A stretch of DNA of 64,000 bases from Rhodospirillaceae bacterium (GTDB taxonomy: Bacteria; Pseudomonadota; Alphaproteobacteria; CACIAM-22H2), in assembly GCA_022843945.1 (NCBI GenBank), contig JALHMR010000002.1:198073-262072 (forward strand). Reading direction: 5' to 3'. A program made the position numbers and the translations under genes. This document shows, in pieces, positions 45,015 through 54,180 of the stretch; positions within the stretch are counted from its first letter, which is position 1; every line of letters starts with the position of its first letter. Below the pieces are notes generated by a model. The model saw nothing but the letters and a program-made list of their open reading frames with translations. It was not told the origin of the DNA and did not search any database.

Positions 45015-46100
45015 GTGGATATAGCGGTTCTGGGCGGCGGTAACGGCAGCTACGCGGCAGCCACCGATTTGAGCGAGCAGGGGCACCGGGTGCGGTTCTG
45101 GCGGCGCGACCGCGAAGCCTTCCGGCCGGTGCTCGAGACGGGACAGATCACCCTCAAGGATTACCGGGGCACGCGCACCGTGCCGCTGGCGCTGGCGACC
45201 GACGATCTCGGGGCCGCCATCCGCGGTGCGGCGTTGATCGTCGTGCCGGCCCCGGCTTTCGCCCAGGAGAGCCTCGCCCAAGCGCTGGCGCCGCATGTCG
45301 ATGAAGGCCAGGTGCTGTTCCTGCCGCCGGGGACCTTCGGCAGCTATGTCATGAGCCAGGCCTTGCGCGCGCGCGGCTGCAAGGCCGATATCGCCATCGG
45401 CGAGACCGGCACCTTGCCCTGGCTGACGCGCAAGCATGCGCCCGACACCATCGCCATCACCACGCGCGCCACGCGCCTGCCGACCGGCGTATTCCCCGCC
45501 CGCAAGACGGAGGAAGCGCTGGGCGTCATTAAGACGGCGTTTCCGGCGATCGAGCCGGTCGAGGACGCGCTCAGCGCGGCGCTGATGAATGCCGGTCCGA
45601 TCATCCATCCGCCGCTCATCCTGATGAATGCCGGGCCGCTTGAGCATTTCGACAAATGGGACATCCACAAGGAAGGCACGCAGGCCTCGATCCGCCGGGT
45701 GACCGACGCGCTCGACGCCGAACGCATCGCCACGCGCGAGGCGCTGGGCTACCGGGCGCCGCATTTCCCGCTCGCCGACCACTACAGCAAGGACGGCGAC
45801 GAGTGGATGTACGGCAACCTGGCCCATGACAAGCTGACCGACAGCGGCGACTGGCGCGAGCGCATCGACCTGCTCAAGCACCGCTACATGATGGAAGACG
45901 TCCGGCTCGGCCTGGCGTTCCTGGTGTCGGTGGCCGAATGGGTCGGGGTGCCGTGCCCGGTGGCGCGCGGCCTGCTGGCGCTGGGCTCGGCGGTGGTGGG
46001 CGAGGATTTCCGCGAGACCGGCCGCACGCTCGAGACTCTCGGCCTGGCCATGCAGTCCGGCGACGACATGATGGTGCTGCTGCGCGACGGCTTCGTATGA
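45015..46100 (+). CDS. Opine/octopine dehydrogenase family NAD(P)-dependent oxidoreductase
   Basis: A 361-residue protein from GTG 45015, with GGAAGGAG upstream. IAVLGGGNGSYAAATDLSEQG is the Rossmann loop of the opine dehydrogenase family. NAGPIIHPPLILMNAG and HYSKDGDEWMYG fall in the C-terminal opine domain, with the conserved His in the HPP motif. Family members oxidise or form N-carboxyalkyl amino acids, so this protein may cleave an opine-like or similar secondary amine. It overlaps the next dehydrogenase by 4 bases. Substrate unknown. Confidence 0.82.
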   Translation: MDIAVLGGGNGSYAAATDLSEQGHRVRFWRRDREAFRPVLETGQITLKDYRGTRTVPLALATDDLGAAIRGAALIVVPAPAFAQESLAQALAPHVDEGQVLFLPPGTFGSYVMSQALRARGCKADIAIGETGTLPWLTRKHAPDTIAITTRATRLPTGVFPARKTEEALGVIKTAFPAIEPVEDALSAALMNAGPIIHPPLILMNAGPLEHFDKWDIHKEGTQASIRRVTDALDAERIATREALGYRAPHFPLADHYSKDGDEWMYGNLAHDKLTDSGDWRERIDLLKHRYMMEDVRLGLAFLVSVAEWVGVPCPVARGLLALGSAVVGEDFRETGRTLETLGLAMQSGDDMMVLLRDGFV

Positions 46101-47089
46101 ATGAGCAGGGCATGAGCAAGCCGGTGATCGGCGCTCTTGGGGCCGGGCGCATGGGGCAGGGGATCGCCCTGGTCTTCGCCTATGCCGGACACGACTGCGT
46201 GCTGATCGATATCAAGCCGCGCGAGCCGGCGGCGGCGGCCAAGCTGCGCGACACGGCCCTGTCGGCCATCGACGCCAACCTGGGCGCGCTGGAAAAAGCG
46301 GGGGTGATCGTTGCCACCCAGCGCACGGCGATCCTGGCACGCGTCGGCTTCGTGGCCCGCGACGAAGCACCAGCGGCCCTCAAGGGCATCGACGTGCTGT
46401 TCGAGGGCGTGCCCGAGGTGATCGAGGCCAAGCGCGAGGCCTTCGCCTTCGCCGGCGCGCATCTGCGCCCCGAGGCGCTCGTCGCCTCGACCACCTCGAC
46501 CATCCTGTCCAACGACCTGGCGCCCTTCGTCGTGCGGCCGGAACGCTTCCTCAACGCGCACTGGCTCAACCCGGCGTTCCTCATCCCGCTGGTCGAGCTC
46601 TCGCCGGCCGACGCGACGGCGCCCGGGACGGTGGCCCGCATGAAGGCGCTGCTCGAGGGCATCGGCAAGGTGCCGGTGGTCTGCAAGCCCTCGCCGGGCT
46701 TCATCGTGCCGCGTATCCAGGCCCTTGCCATGAACGAGGCGGCGCGCCTGGTCGAGGAAGGGGTGGCCAGCGTCGAGGACATCGACAAGGCGACGCGCTA
46801 CGGGCTCGGCTTCCGCTTCGCGGTGCTCGGCCTGCTCGAGTTCATCGACTGGGGCGGGGGCGACATCCTCTATTACGCCAGCAAATACATGACCCAGGCC
46901 ACCGGCGAGACCCGCTTCGCCGCGCCCGAGATCATCGATCGCAACATGCAGGAGGGCCGCACCGGCCTGCGCGCCGGCCAGGGCTTCTACGATTTCAACG
47001 CCCTGGACGTGCCCGCCTACCAGCAGGAGCGGCTCATCCGCTTCGTCGGCCTGCTGCGCCACCTGAACCTGCTGCGGGACCCGGCCTGA
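46097..47089 (+). CDS. 3-hydroxyacyl-CoA dehydrogenase family protein
   Basis: A 330-residue enzyme. PVIGALGAGRMGQGIALVFAYAGHD is the NAD-binding domain (GAGRMG). ERFLNAHWLNPAFLIPLVELSP holds the catalytic His and KPSPGFIVPRIQALAMNEAARLVEEG the C-terminal helical domain. It should oxidise a 3-hydroxyacyl-CoA or a free hydroxy acid such as hydroxybutyrate or gulonate. ATG 46097 overlaps the upstream stop. With the opine-type dehydrogenase it makes a two-gene operon. Confidence 0.85.
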   Translation: MNEQGMSKPVIGALGAGRMGQGIALVFAYAGHDCVLIDIKPREPAAAAKLRDTALSAIDANLGALEKAGVIVATQRTAILARVGFVARDEAPAALKGIDVLFEGVPEVIEAKREAFAFAGAHLRPEALVASTTSTILSNDLAPFVVRPERFLNAHWLNPAFLIPLVELSPADATAPGTVARMKALLEGIGKVPVVCKPSPGFIVPRIQALAMNEAARLVEEGVASVEDIDKATRYGLGFRFAVLGLLEFIDWGGGDILYYASKYMTQATGETRFAAPEIIDRNMQEGRTGLRAGQGFYDFNALDVPAYQQERLIRFVGLLRHLNLLRDPA

Positions 47090-47189
47090 GCCCTGGGGCC
47101 TGATTTTTTTGGGGCGCATCCCACCTTTCGGGTGGGCTTGCCTCCGCCCCCCGAGAAGGCGTCAAATGGGAGACCTAGGGAGCGAAACA

Positions 47190-48110
47190 ATGAGCGTGCA
47201 TTCGTTACTCGGCTACAGCCTGACTGTCCCGGATATCGAGCCGGGCAAGAAATTCTATGAGGATTTCGGCCTGAGCGGCACGGCCCGCGGCAACCGGCTC
47301 GGTCTGCGCTGCGGCGACGACACGCGCGACACCGTGACCCTGGCCGAGGGCAAGGGACGGCGGCTCAATCACCTGGTCTTCGGCGCCTCGGCGGCCGGCC
47401 TGAAGGTGCTGGAGAAGGACATCAAGGCCCGCGGCGGCAAGGTCGTCGATGCGCCCGCCGAGTCAGGCGGCGCCTTCGCCGTGCGCGACCCCGACGACAA
47501 CCTCATCGTCTTCCGCGAGAATCAGCGCGCCGACGTGCTCGAGCGCCGCAAGAAGGTGATCGCCGAGGAGACCGCGAAATACACGCGCGCCGGCGGGCGC
47601 CGCGGCTGTCCGCCGCGCGACATGGCGGTGAAGCCCTGGCGCCTCGGCCACGTGCTCCTCTTCACGCCGGATGTCGATCGCCAGATCGCCTTCTACACCG
47701 ACACGCTGGGCATGAAGCTTTCCGATCGCTCGGGCCCGATCATCGCCTTCCTGCGCGTGGCCGGCGGCTCTGACCACCACGTCATCGCCTTCGCCAAGTC
47801 CGACCGGCCCGGCTTCCACCATGCGAGCTTCGAGGTCGGCGGTGTCGACCATGTCGGCTTCGGCGCCGCCTCGCTGCTGCGCAAGGGCTACCGCAACGGC
47901 TGGGGCTTCGGCCGCCACGTCATCGGCTCGAATTTCTTCCATTACGTGCGCGACCCCTGGAACTCGCTGGCCGAGTATTTCTTCGACATCGACTACATCG
48001 CCGACGACGCGGCTTGGGACGCGCGAGACTGGCCGGGCGAGGACTCCCTCTATCTCTGGGGGCCCGATGTGCCGGCGGACTTCGTGGAAAATTTCGACGC
48101 GCCCAAGTGA
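47190..48110 (+). CDS. Two-domain VOC (glyoxalase/extradiol dioxygenase) protein
   Basis: A 306-residue protein from ATG 47190. Two VOC modules are seen: MSVHSLLGYSLTVPDIEPG begins the first and KPWRLGHVLLFTPDVDRQIAFY the second. In the second, the His of GHVLLF, the His in RPGFHHASFEVG and the Glu of LAEYFFDID can form the 2-His-1-carboxylate iron site of type I extradiol dioxygenases. It may therefore cleave a catechol-like ring. Some relatives only rearrange substrates. It is followed by a receptor gene with a TetR-type operator candidate upstream. Confidence 0.8.
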   Translation: MSVHSLLGYSLTVPDIEPGKKFYEDFGLSGTARGNRLGLRCGDDTRDTVTLAEGKGRRLNHLVFGASAAGLKVLEKDIKARGGKVVDAPAESGGAFAVRDPDDNLIVFRENQRADVLERRKKVIAEETAKYTRAGGRRGCPPRDMAVKPWRLGHVLLFTPDVDRQIAFYTDTLGMKLSDRSGPIIAFLRVAGGSDHHVIAFAKSDRPGFHHASFEVGGVDHVGFGAASLLRKGYRNGWGFGRHVIGSNFFHYVRDPWNSLAEYFFDIDYIADDAAWDARDWPGEDSLYLWGPDVPADFVENFDAPK

Positions 48111-48148
48111 GGCGTGTCGGCAACTGGCGTCAACGGGGGAGAGCGAAT

Positions 48149-48167
48149 AGTATTGATCGACTGATCA
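48149..48167 (-). promoter_or_regulatory. TetR-type operator candidate, copy 1
   Basis: On the minus strand the site reads TGATCAGTCGATCAATACT, 15 of 19 positions identical to copy 4. Core GATC-AGTC-GATC is a dyad with 4-base spacer. It lies 51 bases before the LivK-type receptor start. Confidence 0.55.
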
Positions 48168-48217
48168 CGTAAGTCGGCATTCCAACAGCGAAAACAATCA
48201 ATCTTTAGGGAGGATCC

Positions 48218-49483
48218 ATGCTCGACAAATCGTTTACCCGGCGGGCCGGCCTGCTGTCGGCCGCGGCCACCGTTGCCTTGCTGGCAATGGGCGGCGGGGC
48301 GCAAGCCCAGCAGGGCCCCATCAAGATCGGCTACGGCATGTCGCTGACCGGCGGTCTCGCCGTCAACGGCAAGGCGGCGATCATCGCCCACGAGGCCTGG
48401 GCGGCCGACGTCAACGCCAAGGGCGGACTGCTCGGGCGCAAGGTCGAGCTGGTCTATTACGATGACCAGAGCACGCCCTCGACTGTCCCGGCCATCTACC
48501 AGAAGCTGATCACCGTCGATAAGGTCGATTTCGTCATCGGCGGTTACGCAACCGTGCCGCTCGCCGCCGCCATGCCGGTGGTCATGCAGCACAACAAGGT
48601 CTTCGTCGGGCTCTTCGGCCTCGCGGTGAACGAGGAATTCAAGTATCCGAAGTACTTCTCGATGGCCCCTCCGGGGCCGGATCCGAAGCCGGCCTTCACC
48701 AAGGGCTTCTTCGACATCGCCATGCAGCAGAATCCGAAGCCGCAGACCGTGGCGATCGTCGCCAACGATCTGGAGTTCTCGAAGAACGCCTCGGATGGCG
48801 CCCGCGAGAACGCCAAGAAGGCGGGCCTGCGCATCGTCTACGACCGCTCCTATCCGCCCACCACGCCCGACTTCACGCCGATCGCCCGCGCCATCCAGGC
48901 GACCAACCCGGATCTCGTTGTGGTTTGCTCCTATCCGCCGGATTCGGTCGGCATGATCCGCGCGTCCAACGAAGTCGGCCTCAAGCCGAAGATGTTCGGC
49001 GGCGCGATGGTCGGCCTGCAGGCGACGCCGATCAAGACGCAGCTCGGGCCGCTGCTCAACGGCATCGTCAACTACGACTTCTGGCTGCCGGCCTCGACCA
49101 TGCAGTTCCCCGGCGCCATGGAGTTCCTCAAGACCTACCAGGCCAAGGCGCCAGGCGCGGGTGTCGACGTGCTCGGCTACTACATCCCGACCTGGGCCTA
49201 TGCCCAGCTCGAGGTGCTGGGCCAGGCGATCGAGGCGACGAAGTCGCTCGATCAGGACAAGATCGCCGACCATCTTGCCAAAGGCACCTTCAAGACGCTG
49301 GTCGGCGATGTGAAGTTCGGCAAGAACGGCGAGTGGGCCGAGGAGCGTATGCTCCAGGTGCAGTACCAGAACATCAAGGGTAACGCCCTCACCGAGTTCA
49401 CCGACATGTCGAAGACAGTGATCGTCACGCCGGCGAAGTACGCCACCGGCAAGGCGATCTACCCGTTCACCAGCGCCAGGTAA
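48218..49483 (+). CDS. LivK-type ABC transporter substrate-binding protein
   Basis: A 421-residue periplasmic receptor. The signal peptide (FTRRAGLLSAAATVALLAM) ends at AQAQQGPIKIGYGMSLTGGLA. The region IKIGYGMSLTGG...NAKGGLLGRKVELVYYDDQS is the N-lobe of branched-chain amino acid type receptors. No permease or ATPase gene is adjacent, so it must use a transporter encoded elsewhere. TAGGGAGGATCC provides a strong ribosome site. A perfect terminator follows. Confidence 0.9.
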   Translation: MLDKSFTRRAGLLSAAATVALLAMGGGAQAQQGPIKIGYGMSLTGGLAVNGKAAIIAHEAWAADVNAKGGLLGRKVELVYYDDQSTPSTVPAIYQKLITVDKVDFVIGGYATVPLAAAMPVVMQHNKVFVGLFGLAVNEEFKYPKYFSMAPPGPDPKPAFTKGFFDIAMQQNPKPQTVAIVANDLEFSKNASDGARENAKKAGLRIVYDRSYPPTTPDFTPIARAIQATNPDLVVVCSYPPDSVGMIRASNEVGLKPKMFGGAMVGLQATPIKTQLGPLLNGIVNYDFWLPASTMQFPGAMEFLKTYQAKAPGAGVDVLGYYIPTWAYAQLEVLGQAIEATKSLDQDKIADHLAKGTFKTLVGDVKFGKNGEWAEERMLQVQYQNIKGNALTEFTDMSKTVIVTPAKYATGKAIYPFTSAR

Positions 49484-49500
49484 GCGGGTTTGCGCAAATG

Positions 49501-49533
49501 CGCCGCCCGGGGAAACCCGGGCGGCGTTTTTTT
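49501..49533 (+). terminator. Rho-independent terminator after the LivK-type gene
   Basis: A perfect 11-base-pair stem (49501-49511 and 49516-49526) closed by a GAAA tetraloop and followed by seven Ts. It lies 17 bases after the stop. Confidence 0.93.
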
Positions 49534-49542
49534 GTGGCTAGT

Positions 49543-49659
49543 CGTCACCCCGGCGAAAGCCGGGGTCCAGGCTAATCCGGAGATAGAGTGCGCGAAGCGC
49601 GCGACTTCATGCTGGACCCCGGATCGGCGCTCGCTGTCGCTCGCTGGTCCGGGGTGACG
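49543..49659. repeat. Intergenic palindromic repeat of the GTCACCCCGG family
   Basis: The element begins CGTCACCCCGG and ends CCGGGGTGACG, which are exact reverse complements. Inside are further inverted pieces (GGGGTCCAG / CTGGACCCC) and a GCGCGAAGCGCGC hairpin. This layout is known to me from dispersed extragenic repeats of alphaproteobacteria. It lies between the terminator and the convergent dehydrogenase gene. Confidence 0.75.
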
Positions 49660-49660
49660 A

Positions 49661-50707
49661 TCAGGTTAGTGGCGAAATCCTGAGTTCGCTGGCCAACCCA
49701 TCCAACTGCACCCGCAAGGGTGCCGGCAGGGGAATGCCCTTTGCCTCGCGCTCGGCGCGCCGGCCGTGGCTCTGCTCGCCGGGCAGCCAGATCCGCTCGA
49801 CACCGGGCAATTTCGCCGAGCCGCGCATCTGCCGGGCCACGTCGTCGACCTTGCGCTTGAATTCGTCGACCGGACCGAAGGCCGAGGCGTCGATCGCCAT
49901 GATGGCCTGGCCGGTATTGGTCGGTGTCACCTCGTCCTTGTTGAAGTCGACCGTCTCACGTGCCATCGCCGCGCCATTGAGCGTGCCGGCGAGCAGGCCG
50001 AAGACCAGCGCCAGGCCGTAGCCCTTGTAGCCGCCGATCGGCAGCAGGAAGCCGTCGTCGGCGCGCTTGGGATCGGTGAGTGGCTTGCCCTGGCGGTCCA
50101 TCATCCAGCCCTCGGGCATGGTCTCGCCGCGCTGCGCCTTGGTCTTGACCTTGCCGTAGGCGGCGACGGTGGCCGCCATGTCGAGCACGAGAGGCGGCTC
50201 CCGATCGGTCGGGATCGCCACGGCCAGCGGGTTGGTCGAGAGCAGCATGTCGATGCCGCCCCAGGGCGGCAGGTGGTTGGCATTGCCCACCGCGAGATAG
50301 AGCCCGATCATGTCGTGCGCCAGCGGCATCGAGGCATAGAGCGAGGCCGGCCCCGCGTGATTGCTGGCCCGCACGCCGACCCAGGCGACACCGGCGGTCT
50401 TTGCCTTCTCGATCGCGGTGCGCGCGGCGAATGACATCACCAGGTGACCCATGCCGTTGTCGCCGTCGACCAGCGCCATCGCCGCCCGGTCGCTGACCAC
50501 CCGGATCTTCGGCCTCACGTTGATGCCGCGGTTGCGGATGCGGCGGATGTATTGCGGCAGGCGGAACACGCCGTGCCCGTCGGCGCCGATCAGGTCGGCG
50601 CGGGTCATCAGCCCCGCCACGCTGCTTGCGTCGTCCGCCGGCAGGCCGACCGCCTGCAGTGCTCGGGCGATGAAATCCTCAAGCTGCTGCGCTTTTACGG
50701 TCGTCAC
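49661..50707 (-). CDS. Ldh2/malate dehydrogenase family oxidoreductase
   Basis: A 348-residue protein of the YlbC/Ldh2 family. It has HGVFRLPQYIRRI, the conserved VRASNHAGPASLYA, STNPLAVAIP and IGGYKGYGLALV. Members reduce or oxidise 2-hydroxy/2-oxo acids (malate, ureidoglycolate, sulfolactate) with NAD(P). GTG 50707 has GGGAGGAC upstream. It is divergent from a Gfo/Idh operon, and the 211-base gap contains operator candidate 2. Substrate not predictable. Confidence 0.87.
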   Translation of the reverse strand: MTTVKAQQLEDFIARALQAVGLPADDASSVAGLMTRADLIGADGHGVFRLPQYIRRIRNRGINVRPKIRVVSDRAAMALVDGDNGMGHLVMSFAARTAIEKAKTAGVAWVGVRASNHAGPASLYASMPLAHDMIGLYLAVGNANHLPPWGGIDMLLSTNPLAVAIPTDREPPLVLDMAATVAAYGKVKTKAQRGETMPEGWMMDRQGKPLTDPKRADDGFLLPIGGYKGYGLALVFGLLAGTLNGAAMARETVDFNKDEVTPTNTGQAIMAIDASAFGPVDEFKRKVDDVARQMRGSAKLPGVERIWLPGEQSHGRRAEREAKGIPLPAPLRVQLDGLASELRISPLT

Positions 50708-50852
50708 GCCTTGTCCTCCCGGACGAATTCCTCGACGGTAAGCGGCACTTTCTATTGCCGAATGGCACTGGACTGCAACCTGCGCCCGGACAACACTTTG
50801 GTCCGGCCGGTCCGGTTTTGCGACCGGGCTGGGTCGTTGCCAGAACGCTCAA

Positions 50853-50871
50853 TTAGCGATAGATAAATAAG
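50853..50871 (+). promoter_or_regulatory. TetR-type operator candidate, copy 2
   Basis: The site TTAGCGATAGATAAATAAG agrees with copy 4 at 13 of 19 positions and shares the exact GATAAATAA word. Dyad form AATTAGC-GATA-GATAAAT. It lies 47 bases before the Gfo/Idh GTG at 50919, inside the divergent gap. Confidence 0.5.
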
Positions 50872-50918
50872 CAATGTAAAACAGGACGGCCACGGTTGGC
50901 GGGCGTAGGGAGGACGGC

Positions 50919-51995
50919 GTGAAGCAGATCGAAGTCGGCATCATCGGCACCGGCTGGTGCGGCGGCATCCGCGCCGAGGCCTGCGCGGCCAACCCCCTGG
51001 TCAAGGCCCTGCACATCGTCGAGAGCCGGCCCGAGCGCCTGGCGGAGATGCAGGCGAAGACCGGCGCCAAGACTGCCAGCGCCGACTATCGCGACCTGCT
51101 TAAGAACCGGAATGTCGAGGCGGTGTTCGTCTGCGCCACGCCGGAGACGACGCATTATCCGATGGCCATGGAAGCACTGCTGGCCGGCAAGCATGTGTTC
51201 CTGGAAAAGCCGATCGCTATGGATCTCGACGAGGCGGACGAGCTGATCGCCATCGCCAAGCGCTCGAAGCTCAAATTCACGATCGGCTATTCGCAGCGCT
51301 TCAATCCAAAATACGCTTACTGCAAGAAGGTGATTGCCGACGGCACGCTCGGCCAGCCCGTCAGCGCGCTGGTCAGCCGCCACATCACCCGCGGCCTGGG
51401 CAAGAAGATCAGCGGCCGCACCAAGCTCTCGCCGGCGGCGATGGAAGCGACGCACGACCTCGACTTCGTGCTCTGGTGCCTGGAGCCAGCCAAGCCGGTG
51501 CGCGTCTATTCGCAGACCGTGCACCGGGTGATGGCGGCGACCAACCCGCTGGTGCCGGACTGCCAGTGGATTGTGGTCACCATGGACAACGGCGTGGTCT
51601 TCACCGTCGGCGCCGGCTGGATCCTGCCGCCGGGCTATCCGAATTTCTCCTCGACCTGGATCGAGATCGTCGGCTCCGAAGGCGCCGTGATGGTCGACGA
51701 CACGCATCGCGACGTCATGCTCAACACCATGGGCAAGGGCATGATGCTGCCGATGTCGACCATGCCCGGTGAATCGGTCGGGCATGTTTACGCCGGCTCC
51801 ATGGCGCCCGAGACCATCCACTTCGTCGAGGCCGTGGCCTATGATCGCCCCGTGATGGTGACGCCTGAATCGGCGCGCACGGTGATGGAGCTCTACATGG
51901 CCGCCGACCTCTCGGCCGAGCGCAACATGCCGGTCGATCTGCCGCTGTCGAACGAGGCCACGGTGGCGCTGGCGGCCGCGGGAGCCCGCGCATGA
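50919..51995 (+). CDS. Gfo/Idh/MocA family oxidoreductase
   Basis: A 358-residue protein from GTG 50919 (GGGAGGACG upstream). VGIIGTGWCGGIRAEACA is the NAD(P)-binding loop, KHVFLEKPIAMDLDEADE holds the EKP motif with the catalytic Lys, and GYSQRFNPKYAYCKK the substrate region. DLDFVLWCLEP is the usual His-Asp block with Asp seen. It probably oxidises a sugar or cyclitol at one hydroxyl. It is coupled to a second family member by a 4-base overlap. Confidence 0.87.
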   Translation: MKQIEVGIIGTGWCGGIRAEACAANPLVKALHIVESRPERLAEMQAKTGAKTASADYRDLLKNRNVEAVFVCATPETTHYPMAMEALLAGKHVFLEKPIAMDLDEADELIAIAKRSKLKFTIGYSQRFNPKYAYCKKVIADGTLGQPVSALVSRHITRGLGKKISGRTKLSPAAMEATHDLDFVLWCLEPAKPVRVYSQTVHRVMAATNPLVPDCQWIVVTMDNGVVFTVGAGWILPPGYPNFSSTWIEIVGSEGAVMVDDTHRDVMLNTMGKGMMLPMSTMPGESVGHVYAGSMAPETIHFVEAVAYDRPVMVTPESARTVMELYMAADLSAERNMPVDLPLSNEATVALAAAGARA

Positions 51996-53110
51996 CCCGG
52001 CGCCCGGCAAATCAGATCGGCCTGGCGATTATCGGCGCGGGCCGTGTGGGCCTGTTCCGCGGTGGCGTCGCCGCGCGCCATCCGGCGGTGCAGTGGATCG
52101 GCATCGCCGAGACCAAGGCCGAGCGCGGCAAGGAAGTCGGCCAGAAGATCGGCGCGGATTTCGTGACCACCGATTATCGCGAGCTGCTCAAGCGCCCGGA
52201 GGTCACGGCGGTAATCGTCGCCACCGACGAGCACCTGCATGTCGATCCGGTGCTGGCCGCCGTCGAGCGCGGCCTGCCGATGCTGATCGAGAAGCCGCTG
52301 GCCACCACCCTGTCGGATTCGGCGCGGGTCCTGCGCGAGATCCAGCGCTCCGGCGTCGATGCCGTGGTCGGCTACACCCAGCGCTTCCGCCGCCGCTGGC
52401 TGGCGGCCAAAGAGAAGGTGCGCACCGGCGCCCTGGGTGACGTCACCCTGGTCACTTCACGCGCCTTCATGAACCGGCTGGTGGCCATCGACAACTACAA
52501 GCGCACCGACAAGCCGGAGACCATCTCGCCGATGGTCATCTCGGGCACGCACGCGCTCGACGTCGCCATGTGGTTCCTCGAGGCCAAGACGCCGGTCGAG
52601 GTCTATGCCCGCTCGATCGACAAGGTACTCGGCCCGCTCTACAAGGGCATCGATGCCACCGCCGGCATGATCATGTTCTCGGACGGCTGCGTCTATCACC
52701 TGAACATCTCCTGGGCCCTGCCGGTGACCTGGCCGGGCGCGGTCTATAGCCTGGAGGTCGGCATCGTCGGCACCGACGGCGTGCTGACCATCGACGACAC
52801 ACACCGCGATATCGTGCTGGCGGTCTCGGCGCCGCAGGCCGAGGGCTACGCCCCGGACAAGAACCGCCTCGTCGACTTCATGGGCAGCTATCCGCCGGGC
52901 GACATGGCGCTGGGCGAGCTGCGCGGGCCGATGCGCGAGGAAACCGAGCAATGGCTCAACCGCATCGCGCTCGGGCTGCAGACCCAGCACGCGACCGCGG
53001 CCGAGGCCCATAACCGCCTGATGCTGACCAAGGCGCTCGACTTGTCGGCGAAGCGCAAGCAGGCGGTGCGCCTGCCGCTCGATCCCGAGGAGGAACGCGC
53101 GGCCGCCTAG
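51992..53110 (+). CDS. Gfo/Idh/MocA family oxidoreductase
   Basis: A 372-residue protein, ATG overlapping the preceding stop. GLAIIGAGRVGLFRGGVAARHP is the nucleotide-binding loop, MLIEKPLATTLSDSARV the EKP motif, and SGTHALDVAMWFLEA the His-Asp block. It differs clearly from its upstream relative in sequence, so the pair may form a hetero-oligomer or act on consecutive steps. Followed after 62 bases by a damaged TTT receptor gene. Confidence 0.87.
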   Translation: MTRRPANQIGLAIIGAGRVGLFRGGVAARHPAVQWIGIAETKAERGKEVGQKIGADFVTTDYRELLKRPEVTAVIVATDEHLHVDPVLAAVERGLPMLIEKPLATTLSDSARVLREIQRSGVDAVVGYTQRFRRRWLAAKEKVRTGALGDVTLVTSRAFMNRLVAIDNYKRTDKPETISPMVISGTHALDVAMWFLEAKTPVEVYARSIDKVLGPLYKGIDATAGMIMFSDGCVYHLNISWALPVTWPGAVYSLEVGIVGTDGVLTIDDTHRDIVLAVSAPQAEGYAPDKNRLVDFMGSYPPGDMALGELRGPMREETEQWLNRIALGLQTQHATAAEAHNRLMLTKALDLSAKRKQAVRLPLDPEEERAAA

Positions 53111-53172
53111 ACGATCAAGGGACCGGTCCACACCACAAAAACCGGGTGGACCCTTAAACGAGGGAGGATGCT

Positions 53173-54163
53173 ATGAACAGGAGAACGCTACTGGCCACGC
53201 TGCTCGGCGGAGCGGCGCTGGGCATGCTGGGCGCACCGGCCGGTGCGCAGGTTCGCGAAGACCCATCCGCCTACCCGTCGCAGACCATCCGCATGGTCGT
53301 GCCCTTCGCCCCCGGCGGCGCCTCCGACTTCGCCGCCCGGCTGATCCAGCCCGGCATGTCGGAAGCGCTGGGCAAGCAGATCGTCATCGAGAACCGCCGG
53401 CAACGTGGGCATGGACGTGGCGGCGCGCGGCGCACCCGATGGCTATACGCTCTATCTCGGCAATGTCGGCACGGTGTCGATCAACCCGTCGCTCTATCCC
53501 GACCTGACGGTGAAGCCGAGCGTCGACTTCATCCCGGTGACCATCGTCGCCGACACGCCGGGCATCCTGATCGCCAATCCGAAGTTCCCGCCGAAGGACG
53601 CCAAGGAGTTCGTCGCCTATGCCAAGGCGAATCCGGGCAAGGTGAACTTCGCCTCGCCGGGCAGCGGCAGCCTCAACCGGCTGGAGATGGAGCTGTTCCG
53701 CAAGGCCAATGGCATGGACATGACGCACATCCCTTACAAGGGCGGTGCGGGGCCGGCGGTGGCGGACGTCATCGGCGGCCATGTCGAGGTGATGTTCACC
53801 ACCATTTCCTCGGCCATCAATCACGTGAAGGGCGGCCGGCTCAAGGCGCTCGGCGTGACGACCAAGGAGCGCGTCGAGGCCATGCCCGACACGCCGACTC
53901 TGGTCGAGCAGGGTTTCCCCGACAGCGTCAGCGCCTCGTGGCAGGGCCTGCTGGTGCCGAAGGGCACCCCGCGCCCGATCGTCGACAAGATCCACGCCGC
54001 CGCGGTCAAGGCGATGTCGGACCAGAATGTGCGCAAGCGGTTCCTTGAATCCGGCACCATACCGGTGACCAGCAAGACGCCGGAGGAGTTCAAGGCCTAT
54101 CTCGAGGCGGACGCCGCCAAGTGGTCCAGGGTGATCAAGGAAGTCGGCGCGACGCCGGATTGA
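53173..54163 (+). pseudogene. tctC: Bug/TctC receptor gene broken by a frameshift
   Basis: The first frame (53173 onward) encodes a signal peptide and the Bug start YPSQTIRMVVPFAPGGASDFA up to GKQIVIENRR. The second frame (from about 53400, GNVGMDVAARGAPDGYTLYLGN) carries the rest to a stop at 54163. The break falls at about 53396-53401, where family members have ENRPGAxGNxG. Here only ENRxG remains, so about 11 bases, or another number that changes frame, seem to be missing. All else is intact, including the TctB and TctA genes downstream. Either a recent mutation or a sequence error in GC-rich DNA. Confidence 0.85.
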
Positions 54164-54180
54164 ACCGTTAGGAGAAGAAC

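Noticed and set aside
47104-47136. A terminator between the hydroxyacyl-CoA dehydrogenase and VOC genes
   Set aside because: The hairpin CCCACC/GGTGGG follows the T run instead of preceding it, so the order is wrong for either a plus-strand terminator or a clear minus-strand one.
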